NCBI GenBank assembly: GCA_050250915.1
Contig: JBFWNT010000002.1
Location: 1 to 64,000 of the forward strand
Length of the DNA: 64,000 nucleotides
Direction of reading: 5' to 3'
DNA from: Miltoncostaea sp050250915
GTDB taxonomy: Bacteria > Actinomycetota > Thermoleophilia > Miltoncostaeales > Miltoncostaeaceae
Both the position numbers and the translations under genes were made by a program. Below, piece by piece: positions 23,268 to 31,752 of this stretch. Each line of letters begins with the position of its first letter. Position 1 is the stretch's first letter. Under the pieces are notes generated by a model, which worked only from the letters and a program-made list of their open reading frames with translations, ran no database searches and was not told the DNA's origin.

Positions 23268-24107
23268 CTACCGCTCGACCGGGACGCCCACCATCGAGCC
23301 GTACTCCGTCCACGAGCCGTCGTAGTTGCGCACCCGCTCGTAGCCGAGCAGCTCGTGGAGCACGAACCACGTGTGGCTGGAGCGCTCGCCGATGCGGCAG
23401 TACGAGATCACGTCGGTGTCGCCCGTCACGCCCTTGCCGCCGTAGATGTCGCGCAGCTCGTCGTCGCTCTTGAACGACCCGTCCTCGTTGGCGGCGGTCG
23501 CCCACGGCACGTTCGCCGCCCCGGGGATGTGACCGCCCACCTGCGACTGCTCCTGGGGGAGGTGCGGCGGCGCCAGGATCTCGCCCGAGAACTCGGCGGG
23601 GCTGCGCACGTCGACCATCGTCCGCCCCTCGCGCCCGATGTGGTCGAGCACGTCGTCGCGGAACGCCCGGTACTCGTGGCGCACCGGGCCCAGGGGGCCG
23701 GGGTCGGCGGGCGCGCGGGTGGGGACCTCCGTCACCAGCTCGCGGTCCTCCAGCTCCCACTTCTTGCGGCCGCCGTCCATCAGCATGACCCGGTCGAACC
23801 CGAGGTACCGCAGCAGCCAGAACGCATAGGTCGCGAACCAGTTGTTGTTGCCGCCGTAGAGCACCACGGTGGTGTCCGGGCCCACGCCGGAGCCGCGCAG
23901 CAGCGCGGCCATGCCCTCCTGGTCCAGGAAGTCCCGGCGGGGGTGGGCGTGCAGCTCGTCCCGCCAGTGCCAGGCGATCGCGTTGCGGATGTGGCCGCCC
24001 TCGTAGGCGGCCGTGTCCTCGTCCACCTCCACCAGCACGTACGCCGGGTCGTCGGCGTGCCCGGCGACCCAGTCGGTGGAGACGAGAACCTCGTCACGTC
24101 GGCTCAT
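23268..24107 (-). CDS. Thiosulfate/3-mercaptopyruvate sulfurtransferase
   Basis: Two-domain rhodanese of 279 aa that transfers sulfane sulfur to an acceptor such as cyanide or a thiol. The N-terminal domain (about 1-130) has YEGGHIRNAIAWHWRDELH and is catalytically silent. The C-terminal domain has MVDVRSPAEFSGE and the active-site loop YCRIGERSSHTWF with the persulfide-forming cysteine. The loop CRIGERSS is of the actinobacterial CysA/SseA type. The ATG at 24107 is preferred because of the GGAG site 5 nt before it; an upstream frame extension overlaps the ccmE promoter. It is divergent from the cytochrome c maturation genes. Confidence 0.92.
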   Translation of the reverse strand: MSRRDEVLVSTDWVAGHADDPAYVLVEVDEDTAAYEGGHIRNAIAWHWRDELHAHPRRDFLDQEGMAALLRGSGVGPDTTVVLYGGNNNWFATYAFWLLRYLGFDRVMLMDGGRKKWELEDRELVTEVPTRAPADPGPLGPVRHEYRAFRDDVLDHIGREGRTMVDVRSPAEFSGEILAPPHLPQEQSQVGGHIPGAANVPWATAANEDGSFKSDDELRDIYGGKGVTGDTDVISYCRIGERSSHTWFVLHELLGYERVRNYDGSWTEYGSMVGVPVER

Positions 24108-24187
24108 CGGCGCTCCGATTTCATCGTGTCGGTCCTCTCGATCATGCCAGGGACCGATGTACCGGGTCCTGCGGCCCGGACCGGTGT

Positions 24188-24193
24188 TAGCAT
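24188..24193 (+). promoter_or_regulatory. -10 hexamer of ccmE (leaderless type)
   Basis: TAGCAT ends 8 nt before the ATG at 24202; no ribosome site lies between. Confidence 0.5.
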
Positions 24194-24201
24194 CGCCACC
24201 G

Positions 24202-24615
24202 ATGCGCTCCCGGATGCGGTTCATCATCGCGATCGCCCTCGCAGTGGGGCTGGGTGGCTACCTCGCCTACGCGAGCCTGGGCGGCGCGCTCGAGACCTAC
24301 GCGGGACCGTCGGAGCTGACGGCCGCGAAGACGTACCGCCTCAACGGCAAGGTCGGCGCCGGGGCCCCCAAGGACGCGGCCGGGCTCGCCCAGTCGCGCG
24401 AGGGCCTGCACTTCACCGTGGTCGACAAGGAGGACCCCAGCAAGACGGTCCCCGTCGTCTACCGCGGATCGGTGCCCGACCAGTTCAAGGTCGGCCGCGA
24501 GGTGGTGCTCACCGGGCAGCTGGAGAACGGGACGTTCGTGGCGCGCAACGATTCGCTGGTGACGCTGTGCCCGTCCAAGTTCTCCGACCAGCCGGGCGAC
24601 ACGAACCCCACCTGA
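24202..24615 (+). CDS. ccmE: Cytochrome c maturation heme chaperone CcmE
   Basis: Membrane-anchored heme chaperone that carries heme to apocytochrome c outside the membrane. The protein is 137 aa: one N-terminal anchor helix (RFIIAIALAVGLGGYLAYA) and an OB-type beta domain (YRLNGKVG, LHFTVVD, VPVVYRGSVPDQFKVGREVV). The covalent heme site is CPSKF (C123 to F127). E. coli uses HxxxY; a CxxxY variant is known from archaea and some Gram-positives. Here the tyrosine is phenylalanine, which is unusual. The gene heads ccmE-ccmF-ccmI; other ccm genes are not in the window. Confidence 0.85.
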   Translation: MRSRMRFIIAIALAVGLGGYLAYASLGGALETYAGPSELTAAKTYRLNGKVGAGAPKDAAGLAQSREGLHFTVVDKEDPSKTVPVVYRGSVPDQFKVGREVVLTGQLENGTFVARNDSLVTLCPSKFSDQPGDTNPT

Positions 24616-24649
24616 TCGTGACGGCGCGCCGGACCTGCACGGTGCGCCC

Positions 24650-26650
24650 GTGAGCCTGCTCGGGCGCGCGGCCCTGCTGCTGGCGCTGGCCGCCGCCGTG
24701 TTCGTCGTCTGGAGCGCGCTCAGGTCGCGCCGCCCGGGCGGGCGCCCCTACCTGCAGAGCGCCGAGCGCGGCGTACACGCGGTGTTCGCGTTCACCACCC
24801 TCGCGATCGTCACGATGTGGGCGGCGCTGCTCACCGACGACTTCTCCCTGCGGAACGTCGCCGAGTACAGCTCCACCACGCTCTCGCCCGCCTACAAGGC
24901 GACGGCGCTGTGGGGCAGCCAGGCCGGCTCGCTGCTGCTGTGGGCGTGGATCCTCAGCGCGTTCTCGTCGCTGGTGGTCTACGTGAACCGCCACCGCAAC
25001 CGCGAGCTCATGCCCATCGTGATGGCGGTGATGATGGGCATCGGGATCTTCTTCCTGGGCCTGCTGTCGTTCGTGACCAGCCCGTTCGAGACGCTGGCCA
25101 CGGCGCCCGCGGAGGGACGCGGGCTCAACCCGCTGCTCCAGAACTTCTACATGCAGATCCACCCGCCGATGCTCTACATCGGCTACGTGGGGCTGTCGGT
25201 GCCGTTCGCCTTCGCGATCGCCGCGCTCGTGACCCGCCGGCTCGACACCGTGTGGATCACCAGCATCCGCCGCTGGACCATCCTGTCGTGGCTGTTCCTC
25301 GGCATCGGGATCCTGCTCGGCGCCAAGTGGGCGTACGAGACGCTCGGCTGGGGCGGCTACTGGGCGTGGGACCCCGTGGAGAACGCCGCGTTCATGCCGT
25401 GGCTGGTGGCCACCGCATTCCTCCATTCCGTGATGGTGCAGGAGCGCCGCGGGATGCTGAAGGTCTGGAACATGGTGCTGGTGATCCTCACCTTCAGCCT
25501 GTGCCTGTTCGGCACGTTCCTGACCCGGTCGGGGATCATCGCGTCGGTCCACGCCTTCGGCGAGTCGACCCTCGGGCCGTTCTTCCTGGCCTTCATCTCA
25601 CTGATCCTGGTGGGGTCGGTCGCGCTGCTGGTCTCGCGCCTGCCCCTGCTGCGCTCCCAGCACTCGCTGGAGAGCTACCTGTCGCGCGAGGCGATCTTCC
25701 TGTTCAACAACCTGCTGCTGGTGGGCCTCGCGTTCGCCGTCTTCTGGGGGACGATGTTCCCGATCCTCTCCGAGGCGGCGCGCGGCGAGCGGATCACGGT
25801 GGGGCAGGGCTACTACAACCAGGTGGCGATGCCCATCGGGATCGCGCTGCTGATCCTGACCGGCGTCGGCCCGCTCATCCCGTGGCGCAAGGCGTCGCCC
25901 GCCCAGCTGCGCAAGCGGTTCGTGGCGCCGGTGGCGATCGCGGCGGTCGCCGCGATCCCGCTCTTCGCGTTCACCGACCTGTGGGGGAGCCCCGCGGCGG
26001 CGGCGACCGTGCTGGCCGGCGTGTTCGTGGCCGCCTGCGTGCTCGGGGAGTTCTGGCGCGGCATGAAGGTGCGCCACGCCCTCGGCGGCACATCCTGGCC
26101 CGGCGCCCTGGTGTCGATCGTGGGCCGCAACCGGCGACGCTACGGCGGCTACGTCGTCCACCTGGGCATCGTGCTGCTGTTCATCGGCTTCGCGGGGTCC
26201 AAGGGCTTCGCCACCGAGGCCGACATCGCGATCAACACCGGCCAGCGCGCCGAGGTGGCCGGCTACACGCTGGTCAACGAGGGCGCCAGCCGCACGGCCG
26301 ACGACCACAAGAAGACCGTCAGCGTGGCGATCGGCGTCTTCAAGGGCGACGAGCGGGTCACGACGCTCCACCCGGGCGTCATCACCTACAACGTCGACGA
26401 GACGCGCGCATCCCAGGTCGCGATCGACTCGGGACCCAGCCGCGACCTCTACCTGTTCCTGAGCCAGCTCCAGGACAACGGCCTGGCCCGGATCTCCGTG
26501 TTCGTGAACCCGCTCGTGCTGTGGATCTGGATCGCGGGCGCGTTCATCCTGATCGGCGGCCTCATCGCCGCCTGGCCCGGCCCGCCCGCCACGCGGCGCC
26601 AGCCGGCCGTCGCCCCCGCGCCCGCTGCGGACGCCGACGCACCGGCCTAA
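24650..26650 (+). CDS. ccmF: Cytochrome c heme lyase subunit CcmF
   Basis: Polytopic membrane protein (666 aa, about 14-15 helices) that attaches heme from CcmE to cytochrome c outside the membrane. It shows the tryptophan-rich WWD signature GGYWAWDPVENAAFMPW (about residues 235-251), the family block LWGSQAGSLLLWAWILS near residue 85, and RRGMLKVWNMVLVILTF. The C-terminal quarter has a large extracytoplasmic loop between the last two helices, as in CcmF/NrfE. It starts with GTG 34 nt after ccmE, with no strong ribosome site. The stop TAA is part of the -10 hexamer of the next gene. Confidence 0.93.
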   Translation: MSLLGRAALLLALAAAVFVVWSALRSRRPGGRPYLQSAERGVHAVFAFTTLAIVTMWAALLTDDFSLRNVAEYSSTTLSPAYKATALWGSQAGSLLLWAWILSAFSSLVVYVNRHRNRELMPIVMAVMMGIGIFFLGLLSFVTSPFETLATAPAEGRGLNPLLQNFYMQIHPPMLYIGYVGLSVPFAFAIAALVTRRLDTVWITSIRRWTILSWLFLGIGILLGAKWAYETLGWGGYWAWDPVENAAFMPWLVATAFLHSVMVQERRGMLKVWNMVLVILTFSLCLFGTFLTRSGIIASVHAFGESTLGPFFLAFISLILVGSVALLVSRLPLLRSQHSLESYLSREAIFLFNNLLLVGLAFAVFWGTMFPILSEAARGERITVGQGYYNQVAMPIGIALLILTGVGPLIPWRKASPAQLRKRFVAPVAIAAVAAIPLFAFTDLWGSPAAAATVLAGVFVAACVLGEFWRGMKVRHALGGTSWPGALVSIVGRNRRRYGGYVVHLGIVLLFIGFAGSKGFATEADIAINTGQRAEVAGYTLVNEGASRTADDHKKTVSVAIGVFKGDERVTTLHPGVITYNVDETRASQVAIDSGPSRDLYLFLSQLQDNGLARISVFVNPLVLWIWIAGAFILIGGLIAAWPGPPATRRQPAVAPAPAADADAPA

Positions 26651-26653
26651 CCT
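26648..26653 (+). promoter_or_regulatory. -10 hexamer of ccmI-like gene (leaderless type)
   Basis: TAACCT overlaps the stop codon of ccmF and ends 6 nt before the ATG at 26660. Read-through from ccmF is also possible. Confidence 0.4.
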
Positions 26654-26659
26654 GGCCGC

Positions 26660-27010
26660 ATGATCTGGGGGATCCTGATCGTCGCGGTCGCGGCGCTGGC
26701 CGTCGTGGCCCTCGTCGCCTGGCCGCTGGTGCGCGCCGACGAGGAGACGGCGCCCCCCGATCCCGATGCGGACGCCCGCCGCGACGTGGACGAGCAGCTC
26801 ACCGCGTCGCTCGAGTCGATCCGCGAGATCGAGATGGACCACCGCGCCGGAAACCTCTCCGACGAGGACTTCGCGGAGCTCGACGCGGCCGAGCGGGCGC
26901 GGGCCGTGGAGCTCATGCGGCGGGCGGACGCGCTCCGGGAAGAAGGAGACGTGCCCAAGTCGCCAGAATCCCAAACGGACAAGGGTCCCGAGGCGACGAC
27001 CGAGGGTTGA
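26660..27010 (+). CDS. ccmI: CcmI-type cytochrome c biogenesis protein (N-terminal part)
   Basis: A 116-aa protein with one N-terminal membrane helix (IWGILIVAVAALAVVALVAW) and a charged helical region whose pattern matches the N-terminal domain of CcmI/CycH: LTASLESIREIEMDHRAGNL followed by SDEDFAELDAAERARAVELM. The C-terminal TPR domain of proteobacterial CcmI is missing; such short forms are common in actinobacteria. It follows ccmF by 9 nt. It probably helps present apocytochrome to the heme lyase (family knowledge). Confidence 0.7.
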   Translation: MIWGILIVAVAALAVVALVAWPLVRADEETAPPDPDADARRDVDEQLTASLESIREIEMDHRAGNLSDEDFAELDAAERARAVELMRRADALREEGDVPKSPESQTDKGPEATTEG

Positions 27011-27036
27011 CCACCATCCGCAGCGCTGCGTAGAGT
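27007..27036 (+). promoter_or_regulatory. Promoter of the M23 peptidase operon
   Basis: TTGACC (27007-27012), an 18-bp spacer and TAGAGT (27031-27036) make the best sigma-70-like promoter in the window. It overlaps the end of ccmI and leaves a leader of about 90 nt before the peptidase. The leader can pair GCTGCC (near 27063) with GGCAGT (near 27102). I do not recognise it as a cyclic di-AMP riboswitch. Confidence 0.65.
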
Positions 27037-27131
27037 CCCGCGCGTTCCCGACTGACTCCACGGCTGCCGCGTGTGCCCAAGCGACGGCGTCCGAGGCTCA
27101 GGGCAGTGTCCCCTGGGAAAGGAGCCGAAGG

Positions 27132-28052
27132 ATCCGAGCTCGACCGCGCCCCGAACACGGTCCTGGCAGGCGCCCCCGCCTTCTCCTGGGGGGTCTGACA
27201 GCCCTCGTCACGCTCCTCGTCTGGGCCGTCCCCGCGATGGCACAGGTGGAGGTACCCACCGCCGCGGGCTCGAGCTCCGGCACCGCCGCCGCCCCGCCGC
27301 CCCCCGACGCGGCGCCCGCGCCGGCCCCCACCGCCCCCGCGCCCACGGCCGCCACCACCGCACCGAAGGCCACGCCGGTCGTCCTGCGGATCGGCTCCTA
27401 CGGCGCGGCCGTGAAGGACCTCCAGCGCGAGCTGCGGCGCCGCGGTCTGAAGATCACCGTCGACGGCGCGTTCGGCCCGGCCACCAAGAAGGCCGTGAAG
27501 CGCATGCAGAAGCGCTTCAAGCTGAAGCAGACCGGCATCGCCGATGCGAAGCTGCTGAAGAAGCTGGGCCTCCAGGTGCGCGTCACCGCGGGGGCGACCG
27601 CACCGGTGCGGCCCACCGTGGCGCCCGGCAAGTCGCCCTACCTGGACGTGTTCCCGCTCGTCGGCGACTACACGTACTCGGACGACTTCGGGGCCGCCCG
27701 CCACCAGGGCCGCCACGAGGGCAACGACATCATGGCCGACCGCAACACGCCGATCGTCGCCGTCGTCAACGGCACGATCGAACGGCTGACCCGCACGGAG
27801 ACGGGTCTCGGCGGCATCTACGTCTGGCTCCAGCGGGCCGACGGCACCGAGTACTACTACGCCCACATGAACTCCATCGCCGCCGGCCTCCAGGCCGGGC
27901 AGCAGGTGTCGGCCGGCCAGGTGATCGGGGCCGTCGGCAACACGGGTGACGCGCGGTACGGCGCGACGCACCTCCACTTCGAGATCCGCCCCGGGGGATC
28001 CCCGATCGATCCGTATCCCCACCTGGTGGCCGTGGACCCGACCGCTCGGTGA
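27132..28052 (+). CDS. Secreted peptidoglycan-binding M23 metallopeptidase
   Basis: Cell-wall hydrolase. A signal peptide (basic RPRPEHGPGRRPR, then LLLGGLTALVTLLVWAVPAM and a cut near AMA) leads to a Pro/Ala linker. A peptidoglycan_binding_1 domain follows (IGSYGAAVKDLQRELRRRGL, VDGAFGPATKKAVKRMQKRF), then an M23 LytM domain with zinc ligands in RHEGNDIM and HLHFEIR. No ATG, GTG or TTG is in frame ahead of the signal peptide without running into ccmI. The best candidate is ATC at 27132, 7 nt after the AAAGGAG site. The only ATG (27238) would remove the signal peptide. The domains are certain; the start is not. Confidence 0.8.
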   Translation: MRARPRPEHGPGRRPRLLLGGLTALVTLLVWAVPAMAQVEVPTAAGSSSGTAAAPPPPDAAPAPAPTAPAPTAATTAPKATPVVLRIGSYGAAVKDLQRELRRRGLKITVDGAFGPATKKAVKRMQKRFKLKQTGIADAKLLKKLGLQVRVTAGATAPVRPTVAPGKSPYLDVFPLVGDYTYSDDFGAARHQGRHEGNDIMADRNTPIVAVVNGTIERLTRTETGLGGIYVWLQRADGTEYYYAHMNSIAAGLQAGQQVSAGQVIGAVGNTGDARYGATHLHFEIRPGGSPIDPYPHLVAVDPTAR

Positions 28053-29266
28053 CGAACGCGGGCCGCGGCCGACTGGCCGCGGCGCTCGCGTTCGCCGTGG
28101 GCGCCGCGATCGCGCTCGGCATCGGAGCCGGGGCGGTCGCCGCCCCCGAGGACGAGAAGGCGGAGGTCGACCGCCGCCTGGAGCGGGCCCAGCAGCGCCT
28201 GGGCCGCGAGCGCGCGCGGGAGGACGTGCTGGTGAGCGAGGTGCAGGCCTACACGGTCCGCATCCGCTCGCTCGAGCGGCGGCTGGCGCCGCTGCGGGCC
28301 CGCGCCGAGCGCCTGGAGAGCGAGCACGCGGCCCTGCGGGAGCGCCTGACAGTGCTGACACGGCGGCTGGCGCGGGAGAGGGCGCGCCTGGAGGCCGCCC
28401 GCGCCGAGCTGGCGCGACGCCAGGAGCTGCTGGGCCGCCGTCTGCGCGAGGTGTACGCCCGCGGCGAGCCCGACCCCATCCTGGTCCTGGTGACCACGGG
28501 CAGCCTCGCCGACGCGGTCGCCACGACCGACCTGCTGGAGACGATCGCCCTGCGCGACGGCGACCTGGCCGCCGGCGTGCGCCGCTATCGCGACGAGACG
28601 CAGCGCTCGAAGGACGCCATCGCCGAGGTGCGCGCGGGCGTCGCCGACTCCGAGGCGACGGCGGCGGTCGCGGCCGCGCAGGCCGCGGAGGCGAAGGCGT
28701 CGCTCGAGACCGAGGCGGCCGGGGTCGACCGGCTCCTGGACGGCCGCCGCACGCTGCTGGCCTCGGTGCGGGGCGACCGCGAGGACATCGAGGCCGAGGC
28801 CCGCGGCCTGGAGCGCCGTTCCGCCGACCTCGCGGCGAAGATCCGCGCCGCCCAGGGGCCGTCGGCGGCGGGGGCGACGGCCGGCGGCGGCGCGCCCTCG
28901 TCGCAGGGCTTCATCTGGCCGGCGTCGGGGACCATCACCTCGGGCTTCGGCCCCCGGTGGGGCCGCATGCACGAGGGGATCGACATCGCCGGCGGATCCG
29001 GGTCGCCCATACGCGCCGCGGCCTCGGGCACCGTGATCGTGGCGGGCTGGTCGGGCGGCTACGGCAACCTCGTGGTCATCGACCACGGTGGCGGCATCAG
29101 CACCGCCTACGGCCACAATTCCCGCCTGGCCGTCTCGGTGGGCCAGCAGGTGTCCCAGGGGCAGACGATCGCCGGGATGGGCACCACCGGCCACTCGACC
29201 GGCGTCCACTGCCACTTCGAGGTCCGCGTGAACGGTGGCGCCGTCGATCCGATGGGGTACCTCTAG
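28049..29266 (+). CDS. Coiled-coil M23 peptidase (EnvC/NlpD-like)
   Basis: Secreted 405-aa protein. A signal peptide (GRLAAALAFAVGAAIALGIG) precedes a long coiled coil (about residues 35-270, Arg/Glu/Leu/Ala heptads such as RRLERAQQRLGRERAREDVL). The C-terminal M23/LytM domain has the zinc sites HEGIDIAGG and HCHFEVRVNGG and the middle block GYGNLVVIDHGGGISTAYGH. Both zinc motifs are intact, so it may be an active endopeptidase, unlike E. coli EnvC, which only activates amidases. Its GTG overlaps the stop of the preceding M23 gene (GTGA), so the two wall hydrolases are coupled. Confidence 0.9.
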   Translation: MTNAGRGRLAAALAFAVGAAIALGIGAGAVAAPEDEKAEVDRRLERAQQRLGRERAREDVLVSEVQAYTVRIRSLERRLAPLRARAERLESEHAALRERLTVLTRRLARERARLEAARAELARRQELLGRRLREVYARGEPDPILVLVTTGSLADAVATTDLLETIALRDGDLAAGVRRYRDETQRSKDAIAEVRAGVADSEATAAVAAAQAAEAKASLETEAAGVDRLLDGRRTLLASVRGDREDIEAEARGLERRSADLAAKIRAAQGPSAAGATAGGGAPSSQGFIWPASGTITSGFGPRWGRMHEGIDIAGGSGSPIRAAASGTVIVAGWSGGYGNLVVIDHGGGISTAYGHNSRLAVSVGQQVSQGQTIAGMGTTGHSTGVHCHFEVRVNGGAVDPMGYL

Positions 29267-29305
29267 CGGCGCAGACGGCCGTGCCTCTGATTGACTCGCC
29301 GGTCG

Positions 29306-30103
29306 ATGAGCGATCCGGCTGACGACGCGCGCCGCGCCCGCCGGGCGGCCCGGGCCCGCCGGGTCCGCCGGCGGCGCCTGACGGCGATCATCGTCGTGCT
29401 GGTCATCCTCGTCGTGGGGGGCGGTGCGATCGCGGCGCTCGCGGGGCGGGGGGATCACGACGGGGCGGCCTCGGCCGTGACGTCCACGCCGACCGCCGCG
29501 ACGACCACCGCGCCGCCGGACACCACGACGACCCCCCCGCGGCCGGCCGGCAAGCCGCGGGTCACGGTCATCGGCGACTCGGTGTCGGCGTCGCTGATGT
29601 ACGTGCCGTCGGCGGTGCGGCTCCTGCGGACGGGCCTCGACCTGCGCCTCGACCTGCGCGTGTGCCGGCGGCTGGCGTCGCTCTCCTGCCCGTACATGGG
29701 CGCGACGCCGCCGTCGGCGCTGGACGTGATCGAGACGCGCGGCGCCCGCCTGGGCCCCACGGTGGCGATCGACGTGGGCTACAACGACGTCTCCACGACC
29801 TACCAGCGCGACGTCCGGGAGGTCCTCGGCGCGCTCCGCGAGGCCGGCGTCACCAACGTCGTCTGGGTGTCCCTCGCCGAGAAGCGGCCGGACTACGCGG
29901 CGATCAACGCGATCGTCCGGTCCGCGGCGCGACGGGATCCCGAGCACCTGTGCGTCGCCGACTGGGCCCGGGTCAGCCGCGGGCAGCCGTACTTCGGCGA
30001 CGACGGGCTCCACCTGAACACGGCGGGGGCCACCGCCTTCGCCAAGCTGCTGCGCCCCTACGCGATCCGGGCCGGCAGGACCGGCTCGTGCCGCCCGGCA
30101 TGA
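29306..30103 (+). CDS. Membrane-anchored SGNH/GDSL hydrolase
   Basis: An esterase-type enzyme on the outer face of the membrane, 265 aa from this ATG. An arginine-rich cytosolic N-terminus leads into one membrane helix (LTAIIVVLVILVVGGGAIAAL), then a Thr/Pro linker (TTTAPPDTTTTPPRP) and the SGNH domain. Block I is VIGDSVSASL with the catalytic Ser; GYND provides the Asn; block V DDGLHLNTAG provides Asp and His. It resembles the SGNH domains of acyltransferase partners that act on cell-wall sugars. A TTG at 29291 is an alternative start. It lies 39 nt after the M23 gene, so the three envelope genes probably form one unit. Confidence 0.85.
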   Translation: MSDPADDARRARRAARARRVRRRRLTAIIVVLVILVVGGGAIAALAGRGDHDGAASAVTSTPTAATTTAPPDTTTTPPRPAGKPRVTVIGDSVSASLMYVPSAVRLLRTGLDLRLDLRVCRRLASLSCPYMGATPPSALDVIETRGARLGPTVAIDVGYNDVSTTYQRDVREVLGALREAGVTNVVWVSLAEKRPDYAAINAIVRSAARRDPEHLCVADWARVSRGQPYFGDDGLHLNTAGATAFAKLLRPYAIRAGRTGSCRPA

Positions 30104-30113
30104 GGCGGCGCGC

Positions 30114-30854
30114 CTAGAGGTCGGGGTCCGGCTCGCTCGGCGCGCCGGCGAGCGCGTCCCGCAGCCGGTTGAGCTGGGTCTCGATCCGCTCGCCGCGACG
30201 GTCGGCCCGAGCCTGCTTGTCGGGGTTCCGCGCGTAGAAGCGCCGCGCCCACACCGACCGCGGCTTCGCGAGCCGCACGGCGGCGATCAGCGTGATGAAC
30301 GGCACCACGAAGCCGACCACCGCCGTCAGCCACTTGCTCTTGAGGATCACCACGATCGTCAGCGCGCAGTTGACGGTCACCCACACCGTCAGCCAGGCGC
30401 GCGAGAGGTCTCCGTCGCCGTCCAGCTCCACGGGGGCGATGCCGAGCACGAAGATGCCCCCCGTCGTCAGCGCGATGATGACCGCGTCGACCGACGCCCG
30501 TCCCTCGTCCGACCAGTAGACGTCGGACATGTGGAGCGACAGTGCGAACTCGTCGAGCATCAGGGCGGCGCCGATCCCGAAGAGCACGGCCAGGATCTCG
30601 AGCCACGGCGTGTCCGGCTGGAAGCGGAACTCCATGTACCCCGCGAACAGGACCAGCGCGATGCCGTAGACGATGTGGTGGATGTGCAGGCCGCCGACGA
30701 CCACGTCCCGCAGCACCGCGCCGGGCTCCCGGTCGCGCCGGATGCGCCGGGTGATGGTCCGGCAGGTGACGAACGTGACCAGCACGGCCAGGAGCAGCCA
30801 GAAGGCACCGGAGCGGTTGCCGTCCAGCATCGTCTCGCGGTACCAGTCGATCAC
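30114..30854 (-). CDS. Conserved integral membrane protein, 246 aa
   Basis: Polytopic membrane protein with about six helices and a basic cytosolic C-terminus. Characteristic blocks are RDVVVGGLHIHHIVYGIALV and LMLDEFALSLHMSDVYWSDE, which also occur in uncharacterised actinobacterial membrane proteins (recalled, not searched). The clustered His residues and acidic DE/D pairs inside the membrane could bind a metal or form a catalytic site (inference). It starts with GTG after GGGGAG, 13 nt beyond the DMT transporter, as the last gene of the operon headed by the LysRS-MprF fusion. Confidence 0.75.
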   Translation of the reverse strand: MIDWYRETMLDGNRSGAFWLLLAVLVTFVTCRTITRRIRRDREPGAVLRDVVVGGLHIHHIVYGIALVLFAGYMEFRFQPDTPWLEILAVLFGIGAALMLDEFALSLHMSDVYWSDEGRASVDAVIIALTTGGIFVLGIAPVELDGDGDLSRAWLTVWVTVNCALTIVVILKSKWLTAVVGFVVPFITLIAAVRLAKPRSVWARRFYARNPDKQARADRRGERIETQLNRLRDALAGAPSEPDPDL

Positions 30855-30867
30855 GTCGGGCTCCCCG

Positions 30868-31752
30868 TCAGGTGGGCTCGAGCGCCGGCGCCGGCGACGT
30901 GCCGGGCGCGTCCCCGGCCTCCCCCTGGGCGCGCGCCAGCGCCGCGGTGGCGACGATCATGGTGACCGTCGCGAGCGCGATCAGCAGCCAGCGGCCGCTG
31001 TCGGCGCGGAGATCCTCCTGGAGCACGGCGATCCCCAGGCCCACGCCGACCACGGGCTCCAGGACCGCCGCGGGCGGCAGGGTCTCCGCCAGGCTCCCCG
31101 CCTGGTACGAGGCCTGCTGGAGGTACGTGCCGGCGACGGCGACGGCGATCAGGGCGTACGTCTCCCATGAGCCCACGATGGTCTCCAGCCCGTCGTCGAG
31201 GAAGCTCACGACCGATTTGGTCAGCGCCGCCGTGGCGCCGAACAGGATCCCCGTGGCGACGGCCAGCGCGACCGCCCGCTCGGATCGCCGGCGGACGGCC
31301 ACCAGCAGGGCGAGCCCGGTCGCGGCCAGGAGGATGCCGCCGCTGACCACCCAGTCCTCGAACGGGGCGGTGTCGACGCCTGCGGTGGGCTCCCCCGCGA
31401 TCAGGAAGACCGCGAGCCCGCCGGTCAGGAGCGCCGCCCAGACCGCGTCGCGGCGCCCCAGGCGCCGCTTGGCCATCCAGGCGCCGAGCGGGAGTGCGAA
31501 CAGGAGGTAGGTGGCCAGGAGCGGCTGGACCAGCACCAGCGAGCCCAGCCCGAGCGCCGCGGCCTGCGCCACGTACCCGAGCGTGTCGGTCGCCGTCCCC
31601 GCCAGCCAGAGGGGACGGCGGACGAGCTTCCGGATGAGGCCCGTCCCGTGAGCATCCGCGTCGCTCACCTCCGACGCCGCGCGCTGCTGGAGCACGGAGG
31701 CCAGGGCGAACAGCACGGCCGCCCCCAGCGCGACGATGCCCGCGAGGATCAT
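30868..31752 (-). CDS. DMT/EamA-superfamily transporter
   Basis: Membrane transporter of 294 aa with about nine or ten helices, of the drug/metabolite transporter superfamily, closest in look to the NIPA/DMT proteins of actinobacteria. The N-terminal helix contains ALGAAVLFALASVLQQRAAS, the usual first-helix motif, and the second half repeats the fold (ALAVATGILFGATAALTKSV and YLQQASYQAGSLAETLPPAA). Its ATG overlaps the stop of the amino-acid permease (ATGA). The substrate is unknown; magnesium or small metabolites are known for relatives. Confidence 0.82.
   Translation of the reverse strand: MILAGIVALGAAVLFALASVLQQRAASEVSDADAHGTGLIRKLVRRPLWLAGTATDTLGYVAQAAALGLGSLVLVQPLLATYLLFALPLGAWMAKRRLGRRDAVWAALLTGGLAVFLIAGEPTAGVDTAPFEDWVVSGGILLAATGLALLVAVRRRSERAVALAVATGILFGATAALTKSVVSFLDDGLETIVGSWETYALIAVAVAGTYLQQASYQAGSLAETLPPAAVLEPVVGVGLGIAVLQEDLRADSGRWLLIALATVTMIVATAALARAQGEAGDAPGTSPAPALEPT

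Noticed and set aside
27037..27131. Cyclic di-AMP (ydaO-type) riboswitch in the leader of the M23 peptidase gene
   Set aside because: Such riboswitches often precede wall hydrolases, but I could not find the conserved core elements in this leader. A covariance search would decide.
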